Below, piece by piece: positions 45,254-53,698 of a stretch of DNA of 64,000 nt (position 1 is its first letter; each line of letters starts with the position of its first letter). A program made the position numbers and the translations under genes. A model generated the notes under the pieces. That model made no database searches. It was not told where the DNA came from and saw nothing but the letters and a program-made list of their open reading frames with translations. Source of the DNA: Rhizobiaceae bacterium (GTDB taxonomy: Bacteria > Pseudomonadota > Alphaproteobacteria > Rhizobiales > Rhizobiaceae); NCBI GenBank assembly GCA_014238155.1, contig JABABQ010000034.1:124001-188000 (forward strand), written 5' to 3'.

Positions 45254-45802
45254 CTAGTGAACGCCACCCTCACTTGTCGCAAACAGCTTGATGCCTTGAA
45301 AAGTATAAGCAGCAGCTGAAAGTGCTGTCAGCAAACCAGTCAGCCATTCCAGAGACGCCTTTGCAGTTGGCCATTCAATACCAAATGCCAGGGAAAAAAG
45401 CACCCATGCGGCCAATATTATCTGAACCGCCGTGTTGGTCTTCGAAATCCACAACGGTCTGATGGTTACCGGAAGGGACAGGAAAAACGCCAACAAAACA
45501 CCAAATATGATCAGCAGGTCACGACTGACGATGAGGATGACCAGCCAAAGAGGAATGCTGCCCAGATAAGCCAATGATATGAAGACACAAACCAACATCA
45601 ATTTGTCGGCTATGGGATCAAGGATTGTACCCAATTCTGTCTGCTGATTGAAATATCGGGCCACCGTGCCATCGATCGCATCTGACGCACCGGCCAGCAG
45701 AAACAGCAAAAAGGCCATAAGCATCTGATCGCTCAACGCCGCCCATACTATGACCGGAACCAGCATAATTCGAACCAGAGTAATCAGATTGGCTATTGTC
45801 AA
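45254..45802 (-). CDS. CDP-alcohol phosphatidyltransferase
   Basis: Transfers a phosphatidyl group from CDP-diacylglycerol to an alcohol in the membrane. 182 residues. The catalytic signature is complete: SDAIDGTVARYFNQQTELG with ILDPIADKL (D-x2-DG-x2-AR-x8-G-x3-D-x3-D). Several membrane helices surround it. A more typical pgsA lies at 59201-59809, so this copy may make phosphatidylglycerophosphate, cardiolipin or another phospholipid. The start codon is TTG at 45802 and no clear Shine-Dalgarno is seen. Confidence 0.85.
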   Translation of the reverse strand: MTIANLITLVRIMLVPVIVWAALSDQMLMAFLLFLLAGASDAIDGTVARYFNQQTELGTILDPIADKLMLVCVFISLAYLGSIPLWLVILIVSRDLLIIFGVLLAFFLSLPVTIRPLWISKTNTAVQIILAAWVLFSLAFGIEWPTAKASLEWLTGLLTALSAAAYTFQGIKLFATSEGGVH

Positions 45803-45950
45803 TGAGGTAACTGCGCAATGAATTCAGATATCAAGTAGATGCCCACATTACATGGAATTTTCAAGCGCTCTCGCAACATTGATAATTGGTTTATTTGACT
45901 TGATTGTAATCCGACCCACCTTAAGATCATGGCAAATCAACGGATCAAGA

Positions 45951-46454
45951 ATGGTTGCGACTGTGCGTAAACAACTGGCTGTAGCAATAATTGGACTTCT
46001 ACTACCTTTGTTGTCGGTCTCCACGGTGCTGGCAGCAGACAACCATGCTGGCTATTATTATCCAGAACCGAAAACCACCGAGACCTATGTATCGGCGCTG
46101 AATGTGATGCCAAGCATGAGCAAAAGATCTCGGGTTGGATTTCTCATTGGACTCAGCAAACAGCAGCTCGACAGGGCCTATCCACCGCCTTACCACATGT
46201 TTGCCAAGGGCTATCACGCCCAAAAATTGATTATTGTGGCAACGAGTGGCGAACGATATGACACATTGTTCCGGTTGCGTGCGCTGTTGGCATCACTCAC
46301 CGCACAGGCGCGAACTTCTCCCCTGTTTGAACAATCAAGACAGCCGGAAAATCTGAACTTTCTTGATCTGGCGCGGTTGGCCGGGTTCACTCAGGTGACG
46401 ATTTCCAATGGCGAAGCATTGGCCCACAGAATTAATCTGCTGAGTGCAAATTAA
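45951..46454 (+). CDS. conserved secreted protein of unknown function
   Basis: A 167-residue exported protein. From the ATG at 45951 there is a clear signal (AVAIIGLLLPLLSVSTVLA) with cleavage before ADNHAGYYYPEP. The mature region is conserved in Hyphomicrobiales beside purM and is sometimes labelled molybdopterin-guanine dinucleotide biosynthesis protein A, a label its sequence does not support. Blocks such as RVGFLIGLSKQQLDRAYPPPY and MFAKGYHAQKLIIVATSGERYDTLFRLRALLA (two pieces) stand out. Divergent from the CDP-alcohol transferase. Function unknown. Confidence 0.75.
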   Translation: MVATVRKQLAVAIIGLLLPLLSVSTVLAADNHAGYYYPEPKTTETYVSALNVMPSMSKRSRVGFLIGLSKQQLDRAYPPPYHMFAKGYHAQKLIIVATSGERYDTLFRLRALLASLTAQARTSPLFEQSRQPENLNFLDLARLAGFTQVTISNGEALAHRINLLSAN

Positions 46455-46522
46455 CGCTGGTTTTCCACGAACTTGTTTGCGTTTGAACAAGACGTGCACG
46501 TCCATGCCGCCTATAGAGAGGC

Positions 46523-47581
46523 ATGAGCACGAACAAACCTCCCCTATCTTATGCTGATGCTGGTGTTGACATCGACGCCGGCAACGCACTCGTTGATGCA
46601 ATCAAGCCTTTGATCGCTGCCACACGGCGCCCCGGTGCTGACAGTTCCATTGGGGGCTTTGGCGGAATATTTGACCTGAAACAGACCGGATATCGCGACC
46701 CATTGCTGGTTGCCGCAAATGACGGTGTCGGCACTAAACTGAAGATCGCCATCGATACCGGCCAACACAGTACAATCGGGATCGATCTCGTCGCTATGTG
46801 TGTCAATGATTTGATCGTTCAAGGCGCGGAACCGCTGTTCTTTCTCGACTATTTTGCCACCGGCAAACTCGACAATGGCATTGCCGAACAGGTGATAGCA
46901 GGAATTGCCAGAGGCTGCGAAATGGCCGGCTGTGCACTGATCGGCGGTGAAACGGCCGAAATGCCCGGCCTGTATGGAGATGGAGATTACGACCTTGCTG
47001 GATTTTCCGTTGGTGCAGTAGAGCGTGATTCATTGCTGCCAACAGCGATGCAGGCAGGCGATATACTGTTAGGAATACATTCTAGTGGCGCCCATTCAAA
47101 CGGTTTTTCCTTGATTCGTCGCATTGTCGAACGCAGTGGCCTTTTATGGGACGCCCCCAGCCCATTTGGCGCAGGGACACTGGCCTCAGACCTGCTTGAA
47201 CCAACAAAAATTTATGTGAAGTCCGTCCTCGCCACAGTTCGCCTGGAAGGCGGTGTAAAAGGATTGGCCCACGTCACCGGGGGTGGTTTGACAGAAAACC
47301 TGCCACGGGTGCTGCCAGCCAAATTGTCGGCGTCTATCAATCTGTCGAACCTGTCACCCGCTCCGGTGTTCGAATGGTTGAAAACTGAGGGCGGAGTTGA
47401 GGAAGCCGAGATGCTGCGCACATTTAACTGCGGCATCGGCATGGTAGTGATTGCTGCAGCCGACGCTGTTGCACCCGTCATCGAAGCATTAACTTCCGGC
47501 GGCGATACGGTTTCGCATCTTGGTGAACTGGTCGAAGGCGACAGATCAGTCATATTTGATGGTCAGGTGAACTGGGGCTGA
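46523..47581 (+). CDS. purM: phosphoribosylformylglycinamidine cyclo-ligase
   Basis: PurM closes the imidazole ring to AIR in purine synthesis. 352 residues. [20 protein letters not shown] opens the protein; [40 protein letters not shown] and [20 protein letters not shown] are diagnostic, and [19 protein letters not shown] is the second-domain glycine-rich loop. The ATG at 46523 precedes the first conserved block. One base separates its stop from the purN ATG. Confidence 0.97.
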   Translation: MSTNKPPLSYADAGVDIDAGNALVDAIKPLIAATRRPGADSSIGGFGGIFDLKQTGYRDPLLVAANDGVGTKLKIAIDTGQHSTIGIDLVAMCVNDLIVQGAEPLFFLDYFATGKLDNGIAEQVIAGIARGCEMAGCALIGGETAEMPGLYGDGDYDLAGFSVGAVERDSLLPTAMQAGDILLGIHSSGAHSNGFSLIRRIVERSGLLWDAPSPFGAGTLASDLLEPTKIYVKSVLATVRLEGGVKGLAHVTGGGLTENLPRVLPAKLSASINLSNLSPAPVFEWLKTEGGVEEAEMLRTFNCGIGMVVIAAADAVAPVIEALTSGGDTVSHLGELVEGDRSVIFDGQVNWG

Positions 47582-47582
47582 C

Positions 47583-48227
47583 ATGAAAAAGCTCAAAGTT
47601 GCGGTGATGATTTCAGGGCGCGGCTCAAATATGGGCTCGCTGGCGCGCGCTGCAATGGATCCCGACTATCCGGTTGAAATTGTTCTGGTGCTGTCGAACA
47701 AACCGAATGTCGAGGGTCTGAATCTTGCCCAGCAACACGGCCTGCCCATTCGGGTGGTGGACCAAACGACTTTTGACAGCCGAGACGAACATGAACTGGC
47801 GGTGACACAGGCCCTGCAGGAAGCGGGAGCGGAACTTGTCTGCATGGCTGGCTATATGCGCATATTGGAGGACGCCTTTGTCAACGAGTGGCGTGGACGA
47901 CTGATCAATATTCATCCCAGCCTGTTGCCATCTTTTACCGGCCTGGACACCCATGCCAGAGCTCTGGAGCGCGGCGTGCGCATTCACGGCTGTTCGGTTC
48001 ATTTCGTCAATAACGAACTAGATGCCGGACCGATTATCGCGCAGGCAGCAGTCGTGGTGGAACCAAACGACGATGAGAGCAGCCTCGCCGCCCGCGTTTT
48101 GGAGGCAGAACACGAGCTCTACCCGCGCGCTCTCAAGCTGATAGCCGAAGAAAAGATTCGCTGGACCGGCGACGATTCAGTCCGCGACAACAATGCAACT
48201 GCTGATGACGTTGCGCTTTTGAAGTAG
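47583..48227 (+). CDS. purN: phosphoribosylglycinamide formyltransferase
   Basis: Transfers formyl from 10-formyl-THF to GAR. 214 residues. VAVMISGRGSNMGSLARAAM is the phosphate-binding start; ELVCMAGYMRILEDAFVNEW and the catalytic INIHPSLLPSFTGLDTHARA with its Asn/His, then HGCSVHFVNNELDAGPIIAQ with its Asp, are all intact. Operon with purM. Convergent with the molybdopterin oxidoreductase across 11 bases. Confidence 0.96.
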   Translation: MKKLKVAVMISGRGSNMGSLARAAMDPDYPVEIVLVLSNKPNVEGLNLAQQHGLPIRVVDQTTFDSRDEHELAVTQALQEAGAELVCMAGYMRILEDAFVNEWRGRLINIHPSLLPSFTGLDTHARALERGVRIHGCSVHFVNNELDAGPIIAQAAVVVEPNDDESSLAARVLEAEHELYPRALKLIAEEKIRWTGDDSVRDNNATADDVALLK

Positions 48228-48238
48228 TTAGGCCGACC

Positions 48239-50341
48239 TCACGTCATCTCGATACGCACTTTGGTATCGTGAAAAGCTGCTGCACCATGAGGGGCAGAAG
48301 ACTCCGCACTTGTCAAAGTATTGATGCCGCGCCCGTCTTCGTGATCCGAATTGGCCCAAATACCTTCAGCAATCAGCACGCCACGTTTCAGTCCTTCAAA
48401 GATATGCACATGTAGGATAACGGCGCCGCGCTGATTGACCAGACGCACCTTTTGACCATCCTGAAGCCCCTGTTCTGCAGCATCTTCGGGATGTATCCGC
48501 ACGCTGGGTCTGTTTTCTCGAGCCCGCGATTTTTCAGATTCGTTGAATGTCGAATTCAAAAATGACCGCGCCGGAGACGTTGCCAACCGGAACGGATGCT
48601 CAGCATCAGCGCTTTCAATAACATTCCAATGATCAGGCAAAGTCGGGGCATCGTCCACCGGTCCCTGCAGACCCATGGTTTCGGGCGGCCGGCCCCAAGG
48701 TACATTGAACCAGTCAGCCTTCAGATGAAACTTTCCGTCCTGATGAGCAAATCCATTTAAATAATGGCTCTCTTCAAAATCTGGCTGACAGTCGATCCAT
48801 TTAGTTTGCTGTATTTCTGCAAGTGTGCCGCGCCCGCTGCGTTGCAACATGTCGTCGATGAGCTCAAGTTCCGTCAAGCCGAATCCAGGCTGATCGGCAA
48901 CGCCCAAACGTTTCGCCAGTTCCTCGATGACAAAGTGGTTAGTCCGACAGGTTGTTGGCCCCTCGATCAGTTTGGGTCCAAGAATGATGTGCTGGTGCCC
49001 TCCACCACGATAAATGTCGTCGTGTTCCACAAACATCGTTGCGGGGATGACCAAATCCGCCATTTGAGCGGTGTCGGTCATAAATTGTTCATGGACAGCA
49101 ACAAACAGGTCATCACGGGCAAATCCCGCCTTCACCAGTTCCTGTTCGGGCGCAACTGAAACAGGATTGGTGTTTTGAATTAACATGGCGGTTATCGGCG
49201 GGCCACCATAAAGGCTGTCAGGATCGCCGGTCAGCACCCGCCCGATTTTTGATTGATCCAGCGATCGGACAGAAGGATCGGACAACGCCGTTCCCTGTAT
49301 CATTCCTCCATCAAGGCCAAAAATTTCGGCATTGCCATGAAACGCACCACCGCCTTCATATTGCCAGGCACCCAAAACGGTGGCGATACAGGCGACCACG
49401 TGCATGTTGACAGCACCATTGCGCGACCGTGTGAAGCCATATCCAAGTCGGAAATAGGTTTTGGGATTGGCGGCAATCAGCGCTGCAAATTCTTCGATTT
49501 CTGCGACAGACAGTCCAGTAATTTCAGCCGCCCATTGCGGTGTGCGGGTTTGCAAGTGTGATTCAAGTTCTTCGGGTACATCACTGTATTTTTTCAGAAA
49601 TTCCCAATCCGCCTTGCCATCCCGGAACAGGCAATGCATCACCGCGCAAGCCAGCGCTCCATCGGTTCCCGGCTTTAAACAAAGCCCAAGATCGGCTTGT
49701 TTCATAGTGTCATTTTGATAAACATCGATGACCACGATCTTGGCACCGCGATTCTTGCGCGCCTTGACCGCATGGGTCATCACATTGACCTGAGTTGATA
49801 CCGCGTTTGTCCCCCAAATAACCACACAATCAGACAATGGCATTTCGCGAGGATCGGGACCCATCACCTTGCCGGTAGCGGCTGAAAAACCTGTCCACGC
49901 ATTGGTGACGCAGATCGTGTCATATTGCTTGGAATAGCTTTTGGCGTTTCGCAGGCGATGAATTGAATCGCGTTGGATCAGACCCATCGTTCCGGCATAT
50001 TGATAGGGCCAGACGGTTTCTGATCCGTATTTCTGTTCAACCTGAATGAATTTTTCGGCGATCAGGTCAAGTGCATCAGTCCAGGAAATATCCTGCCAGT
50101 CATCGTCCCCGTTGCCATCACAGCGTAATTTCGGTTTCAACAGTCTGTCGGGATGTGCAATACGCTCGCTGTAGCGGGCAACCTTCGCGCAGATAACACC
50201 ATCGGTATAGCTGTTGTCGGGCGCACCACGCACTTTGCCAACTTTCGTACCGTCGATAACTTCAACAGCCAGCGCACAGGTTGAAGGGCAGTCGTGGGGA
50301 CAAGCTGAATTGAGTATTTCAACATTGAGTGGCTTGTTCAT
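48239..50341 (-). CDS. molybdopterin-dependent oxidoreductase with N-terminal [4Fe-4S] domain
   Basis: A DMSO-reductase-superfamily catalytic subunit of 700 residues. The N-terminal cluster cysteines are visible (ACPHDCPSTCALAVEV, then GVICAKVARY). The pterin-binding domains follow (VVIWGTNAVSTQVNVM, GAKIVVIDVYQNDTMKQADL), and the C-terminal cap is a molydopterin-dinucleotide-binding domain (SFLNSTFNESEKSRAREN, LQDGQKVRLVNQRGAVILHV). There is no Tat signal, so it is cytosolic. No partner electron-transfer or membrane subunit is adjacent. I cannot fix the Mo ligand or substrate. It depends on moaD/moaE at 59.8-60.5 kb. Confidence 0.87.
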   Translation of the reverse strand: MNKPLNVEILNSACPHDCPSTCALAVEVIDGTKVGKVRGAPDNSYTDGVICAKVARYSERIAHPDRLLKPKLRCDGNGDDDWQDISWTDALDLIAEKFIQVEQKYGSETVWPYQYAGTMGLIQRDSIHRLRNAKSYSKQYDTICVTNAWTGFSAATGKVMGPDPREMPLSDCVVIWGTNAVSTQVNVMTHAVKARKNRGAKIVVIDVYQNDTMKQADLGLCLKPGTDGALACAVMHCLFRDGKADWEFLKKYSDVPEELESHLQTRTPQWAAEITGLSVAEIEEFAALIAANPKTYFRLGYGFTRSRNGAVNMHVVACIATVLGAWQYEGGGAFHGNAEIFGLDGGMIQGTALSDPSVRSLDQSKIGRVLTGDPDSLYGGPPITAMLIQNTNPVSVAPEQELVKAGFARDDLFVAVHEQFMTDTAQMADLVIPATMFVEHDDIYRGGGHQHIILGPKLIEGPTTCRTNHFVIEELAKRLGVADQPGFGLTELELIDDMLQRSGRGTLAEIQQTKWIDCQPDFEESHYLNGFAHQDGKFHLKADWFNVPWGRPPETMGLQGPVDDAPTLPDHWNVIESADAEHPFRLATSPARSFLNSTFNESEKSRARENRPSVRIHPEDAAEQGLQDGQKVRLVNQRGAVILHVHIFEGLKRGVLIAEGIWANSDHEDGRGINTLTSAESSAPHGAAAFHDTKVRIEMT

Positions 50342-50416
50342 TACAATTGCTCTATCTCACAGACGTCAAGCTTGATAGCAAATGTACAAGCATCCAACAA
50401 TTGCGAACTTCTTACC

Positions 50417-51253
50417 ATGAACTATCGTCACGCATTCCACGCTGGCAATTTTGCCGACGTTTTTAAGCACATCGTGTTGACCAGGGTCATTGAGTATCTC
50501 AAGCGCAAGGACAAACCGTTTCGAGTGTTTGATACCCATGCGGGACTCGGCCGCTATGATCTGACAAGTGAAGAAGCATTGAAAACCGACGAATGGTTAC
50601 TGGGTGTCAAAAAAGTGTTGGACGCCACGCCACCCTCAGCCGTCGAGAAGTTGATCGCCCCGTGGAAGGATCAGGTGCTGGCCATCGGAGAAGGTGTCTA
50701 TCCGGGTTCTCCCCGCATCGCACACGGTTTGCTGCGCAAGAGCGACCGGCTGTCATTATATGAGAAGCATGAGGATGATTATCCCGTATTGGTGAAGGAA
50801 TTTGAGGGAGATTATCAAACCCGTATCAACAAATCAGATGGTTGGTTGGTCTCCGTATCTCCAATACCGCCGAAAGAAGGGCGTGGTTTAATTCTGGTTG
50901 ATCCACCGTTTGAAGACGGACAAGACTTTGATCGAATGATCAAGTTGCTGAAAGAGTCCAATCAAAGATGGGCCGGTGGGGTCGTCGCGCTGTGGTACCC
51001 GGTCAAACGCAGAGACCATACGGACGAGTGGCTCGGCACTTTAAATAGCCTGAAATATCGCGACCTGCTAAACGTCGAACTCTATATTCGTGAGCCGCGC
51101 CCCTCCGGCATGCTTAATGGTTGCGGCATGGTTATCCTGAATCCTCCCTATATATTGCGCCAGGAACTGGAAACTATCCTGCCCTGGCTGTCGGAAACCC
51201 TGAAGCAGGACAAGGGTTGGGGGTATCGCATTCAAGATTTATCCGCCCGATAA
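50417..51253 (+). CDS. rlmJ: 23S rRNA (adenine-2030-N6)-methyltransferase RlmJ
   Basis: Methylates A2030 of 23S rRNA. 278 residues from the ATG at 50417, giving the diagnostic MNYRHAFHAGNFADVFKHIV start. The SAM-binding region includes FDTHAGLGRYDL, and the catalytic motif is GLILVDPPFEDGQDFDRM (DPPF). LNGCGMVILNPPYILRQEL ends the domain. The frame opens 15 codons earlier without support. Divergent from the molybdo-enzyme. Confidence 0.94.
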   Translation: MNYRHAFHAGNFADVFKHIVLTRVIEYLKRKDKPFRVFDTHAGLGRYDLTSEEALKTDEWLLGVKKVLDATPPSAVEKLIAPWKDQVLAIGEGVYPGSPRIAHGLLRKSDRLSLYEKHEDDYPVLVKEFEGDYQTRINKSDGWLVSVSPIPPKEGRGLILVDPPFEDGQDFDRMIKLLKESNQRWAGGVVALWYPVKRRDHTDEWLGTLNSLKYRDLLNVELYIREPRPSGMLNGCGMVILNPPYILRQELETILPWLSETLKQDKGWGYRIQDLSAR

Positions 51254-51354
51254 TCTCATTTGGCGTCCGCAACAAGCAGAATGTATCTATGGCGCGATTG
51301 ACCCTTGGAACAACCTGCCCCATTTTACCCAAGACCTAAGACGGAGTGCGAATC

Positions 51355-51786
51355 ATGACAAGAAAAATCCTTTCCGGGCTTGCTGTCGCCGCGGTGGCAA
51401 TGACTTCAGTTCCATCTGCTTCTGCCGGTCTGCTGGATCCATTGTTGCAACGCACATCATTTCCAGAATGCCGCGACCCGGGCGTGCTCGATACAATCAT
51501 TGAGCGCTTCAACTGGGCTGAACAACGAACTTGGTTGCGAGGCATCAATCTGGATACTATTGAACGTACCCGCGAACGATTGGTTCAAAGCACCAATGTC
51601 AGCCCCATACCGCGGCGCTATTGCCGCGGCCATGCGCGCCTGTCCAACGGCAAACATCCAACGATCTATTATTTGATCGAGGGTGGTCAAGGCTTGGCGG
51701 GCAATTCCTATAATGTCGAGTTTTGCATCAGCGCTCTGGACGAATGGAAAGAATATGATGGTTCCTGTCGGGCCATTCGCTATTAA
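51355..51786 (+). CDS. small secreted protein with four cysteines
   Basis: 143 residues from the ATG at 51355 (GGAG eight bases upstream). A Sec signal (ILSGLAVAAVAMTSVPSASA) is followed by a mature domain of about 117 residues with four cysteines (PECRDPG, RYCRGH, EFCISA, GSCRAI), which could form two disulfides in the periplasm. LLDPLLQRTSFPECRD, IIERFNWAEQRTWLRG and GQGLAGNSYNVEFC are other recognisable blocks. I do not recognise a named family. It lies upstream of a GST gene with a 23-base gap. Confidence 0.72.
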   Translation: MTRKILSGLAVAAVAMTSVPSASAGLLDPLLQRTSFPECRDPGVLDTIIERFNWAEQRTWLRGINLDTIERTRERLVQSTNVSPIPRRYCRGHARLSNGKHPTIYYLIEGGQGLAGNSYNVEFCISALDEWKEYDGSCRAIRY

Positions 51787-51809
51787 CAGATAATCAGGTA
51801 GTGGATCTC

Positions 51810-52412
51810 ATGAAATTATTGAGTTCGGGCGCTTCGCCCTATGTTTCGAAGGCCGCAATTGCGGCAAAAATTGCTGGTATCGATATAGAGACCGTCGACG
51901 TTGATTCGACCAATGGCGACCCGGTTCTGGACGCCGCAAACCCCCTTTCAAAAATCCCCTGTCTGGTTCTTGATGACGGCACCGGTGTTTATGACAGCCG
52001 CGCAATCACCCGACATTTTGATCGCCTCAGCGGCGGCAGGCTCTATCCCAGCAGCAGCGACGAAGCGGCATTGCTGAAGGCTGAACGCATCGAAGCACTT
52101 TGCGACGGCATCAATGATTGTGCGGTTGGATACATGTACGAAGCTCGTTTCCGTCCTGAAGAAAAGGTCCATCAGCCTTGGCTCGACCGCCTTTGGGCAA
52201 AGGTTGAACGAGGGCTCGACGCTGTCATGGCCTCACCGCCTCCCTCAGGCGCCGATGCCAATATCGGTTCCATCGCTTTAACGTCTACACTTGGCTATCT
52301 GGATTTACGGTTTTCCGAAAAATGGCAAACGGGCCGCGAAGACCTTGTCGCCTGGCGCGATCAATTTGACGCGGCCCATCCGGAGCTGGCGGGATTGAAA
52401 CCAAATGCATGA
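51810..52412 (+). CDS. glutathione S-transferase
   Basis: A 200-residue GST from the ATG at 51810. The thioredoxin-like N-terminus (MKLLSSGASPYVSKAAIAAK) has Ser/Tyr at the catalytic-loop position rather than an obvious active cysteine; NPLSKIPCLVLDDGTGVYDS contains the cis-Pro and the glutathione gamma-glutamyl contact. The alpha-helical C-domain ends with FSEKWQTGREDLVAWRDQF. Substrate unknown. Terminator immediately downstream. Confidence 0.88.
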   Translation: MKLLSSGASPYVSKAAIAAKIAGIDIETVDVDSTNGDPVLDAANPLSKIPCLVLDDGTGVYDSRAITRHFDRLSGGRLYPSSSDEAALLKAERIEALCDGINDCAVGYMYEARFRPEEKVHQPWLDRLWAKVERGLDAVMASPPPSGADANIGSIALTSTLGYLDLRFSEKWQTGREDLVAWRDQFDAAHPELAGLKPNA

Positions 52413-52439
52413 CGCCCCAAATCAAGGCGGCTGAAAAAT

Positions 52440-52460
52440 GGGGCTTCGGCCCCTTTTTTT
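52440..52460 (+). terminator. intrinsic terminator with UUCG tetraloop
   Basis: GGGGC-TTCG-GCCCC followed by seven T, 28 bases after the GST stop. The UUCG loop closed by C-G is exceptionally stable, so this should terminate rightward transcription efficiently before the exchanger gene. Confidence 0.9.
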
Positions 52461-52499
52461 GCCCTGATTTCAACCCTGTCGCTCAAACAATAAGGCATC

Positions 52500-52943
52500 A
52501 TGCTGGTTTACGTGTTGTTCTGCCTGAGTCTTGTTTTGTTGCTTGCTGGCGGAGACTGGTTGGTCAAGGGTGCGGTTGGTGTGGCCGAAAGATTCAACAT
52601 ATCTCCGTTGATCATCGGGCTTACCATTGTTGCGATTGGCACCTCTTTGCCAAAGCTCGCAACCGGCGTCATGGCGGCAAGACATAATAAAGGATCCGTC
52701 GCGCTGGGCAATGTTGTCGGTTCAAGCCTGTTCAACACCGCAGCCATCATGGGCGTTACCGCGTTTATCACTGGCGATGTGGCCGTTGGTCAGCACATAA
52801 TCGGTTTTGATATGTGGGGCATGCTGGCTGCAACCCTGTTCCTGATCGCGCTGCCGGTGTTCAAACTGAACATCGGTCGCACCGGTGGCATATTGCTGAC
52901 GGGCACCTATCTGGCTTATCTGGTAGCAACCGCAATCATATAG
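52500..52943 (+). CDS. half-size Na+/Ca2+-exchanger-like (CaCA) membrane protein
   Basis: A 147-residue inner-membrane protein with about four to five helices. It contains one alpha-repeat of the CaCA/YrbG family (GLTIVAIGTSLPKLATG and GNVVGSSLFNTAAIMGV); full members have two repeats and about 320 residues. The key acidic residue of the GTSLPE motif is Lys52 here (codon AAG, one transition from GAG). It starts like a YrbG N-terminus and ends like a C-terminus, so it looks either like a self-dimerising half carrier or a decayed internal-deletion remnant. Calcium or sodium transport is doubtful. Nine bases before the SDR gene. Confidence 0.75.
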   Translation: MLVYVLFCLSLVLLLAGGDWLVKGAVGVAERFNISPLIIGLTIVAIGTSLPKLATGVMAARHNKGSVALGNVVGSSLFNTAAIMGVTAFITGDVAVGQHIIGFDMWGMLAATLFLIALPVFKLNIGRTGGILLTGTYLAYLVATAII

Positions 52944-52951
52944 GTCTCGTC

Positions 52952-53698
52952 ATGAATAAAACAGCGTTAGTCACCGGGGGCGCGCAACGGATTGGCCGTT
53001 CAATAAGTCTTGGCCTGGCCGACGCGGGTTATGCCATCGCCGTTCATCACAATTCCTCCGCAGTGGCGGCCGCTGAACTGGTGGCCGAAATTAAATCCAG
53101 AGGTGGACAGGCCACACAAGTGCGAGCTGACCTCACGAGCAGTCAACAAACCCGCGAAGTGATCGACCGCACCGTCGCCGAACTGGGACCCGTTGACCTG
53201 CTTGTCAACAATGCTTCGATGTTCGAGGAAGACTCGCTTGATACTTTGGATGATGCAGTATGGGACAGACATTTTGCTGTTCACGTTAAAGCTCCTTCGA
53301 TTCTCGCTTCTGCATTTTCTGCTCAAAACCTCAACGACGGTCTGATCGTAAATATTATCGATGAGAGGGTCTGGAAACTGACCCCCAACTTCACTTCCTA
53401 CACTTTGTCAAAATCCACGCTTTGGACTGCAACCCAAACCATGGCCCAGGCGTTGGCACCAAACATTCGCGTTAACGCTATTGGTCCCGGCCCCACATTG
53501 CCAAGCCACATTCAAGGCCAGGCTGTATTTGACCAACAAATTCAAACCCTGCTGCTAAAGCGTGCACCCGACCTTTCAGAATACACCAACACAATTCTTT
53601 ACTTTGTTTCCGCCAAATCTGTCACCGGACAGATGATCGCGCTTGATGGTGGACAACATCTGGGCTGGCAAACGCCTGATCAGGCAGCGCCTGATTGA
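52952..53698 (+). CDS. short-chain dehydrogenase, pteridine-reductase-like
   Basis: An NAD(P)-dependent SDR of 248 residues from the ATG at 52952. [19 protein letters not shown] is the cofactor loop, with NNAS after it. The catalytic YTLSKS (Tyr-x3-Lys) is intact, but the segment before it reads [20 protein letters not shown], with Asp-Glu-Arg where most SDRs have a Ser, as in pteridine reductase/FolM-like proteins. That points to dihydrofolate or dihydromonapterin reduction, not proven. Its position before uvrC is conserved. The TGA stop overlaps the uvrC ATG by one base. Confidence 0.82.
   Translation: MNKTALVTGGAQRIGRSISLGLADAGYAIAVHHNSSAVAAAELVAEIKSRGGQATQVRADLTSSQQTREVIDRTVAELGPVDLLVNNASMFEEDSLDTLDDAVWDRHFAVHVKAPSILASAFSAQNLNDGLIVNIIDERVWKLTPNFTSYTLSKSTLWTATQTMAQALAPNIRVNAIGPGPTLPSHIQGQAVFDQQIQTLLLKRAPDLSEYTNTILYFVSAKSVTGQMIALDGGQHLGWQTPDQAAPD

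Noticed and set aside
51298-51326. TTGACC-17-CATTTT as promoter for the secreted protein at 51355
   Set aside because: The -10 matches only three positions and no other support is seen.
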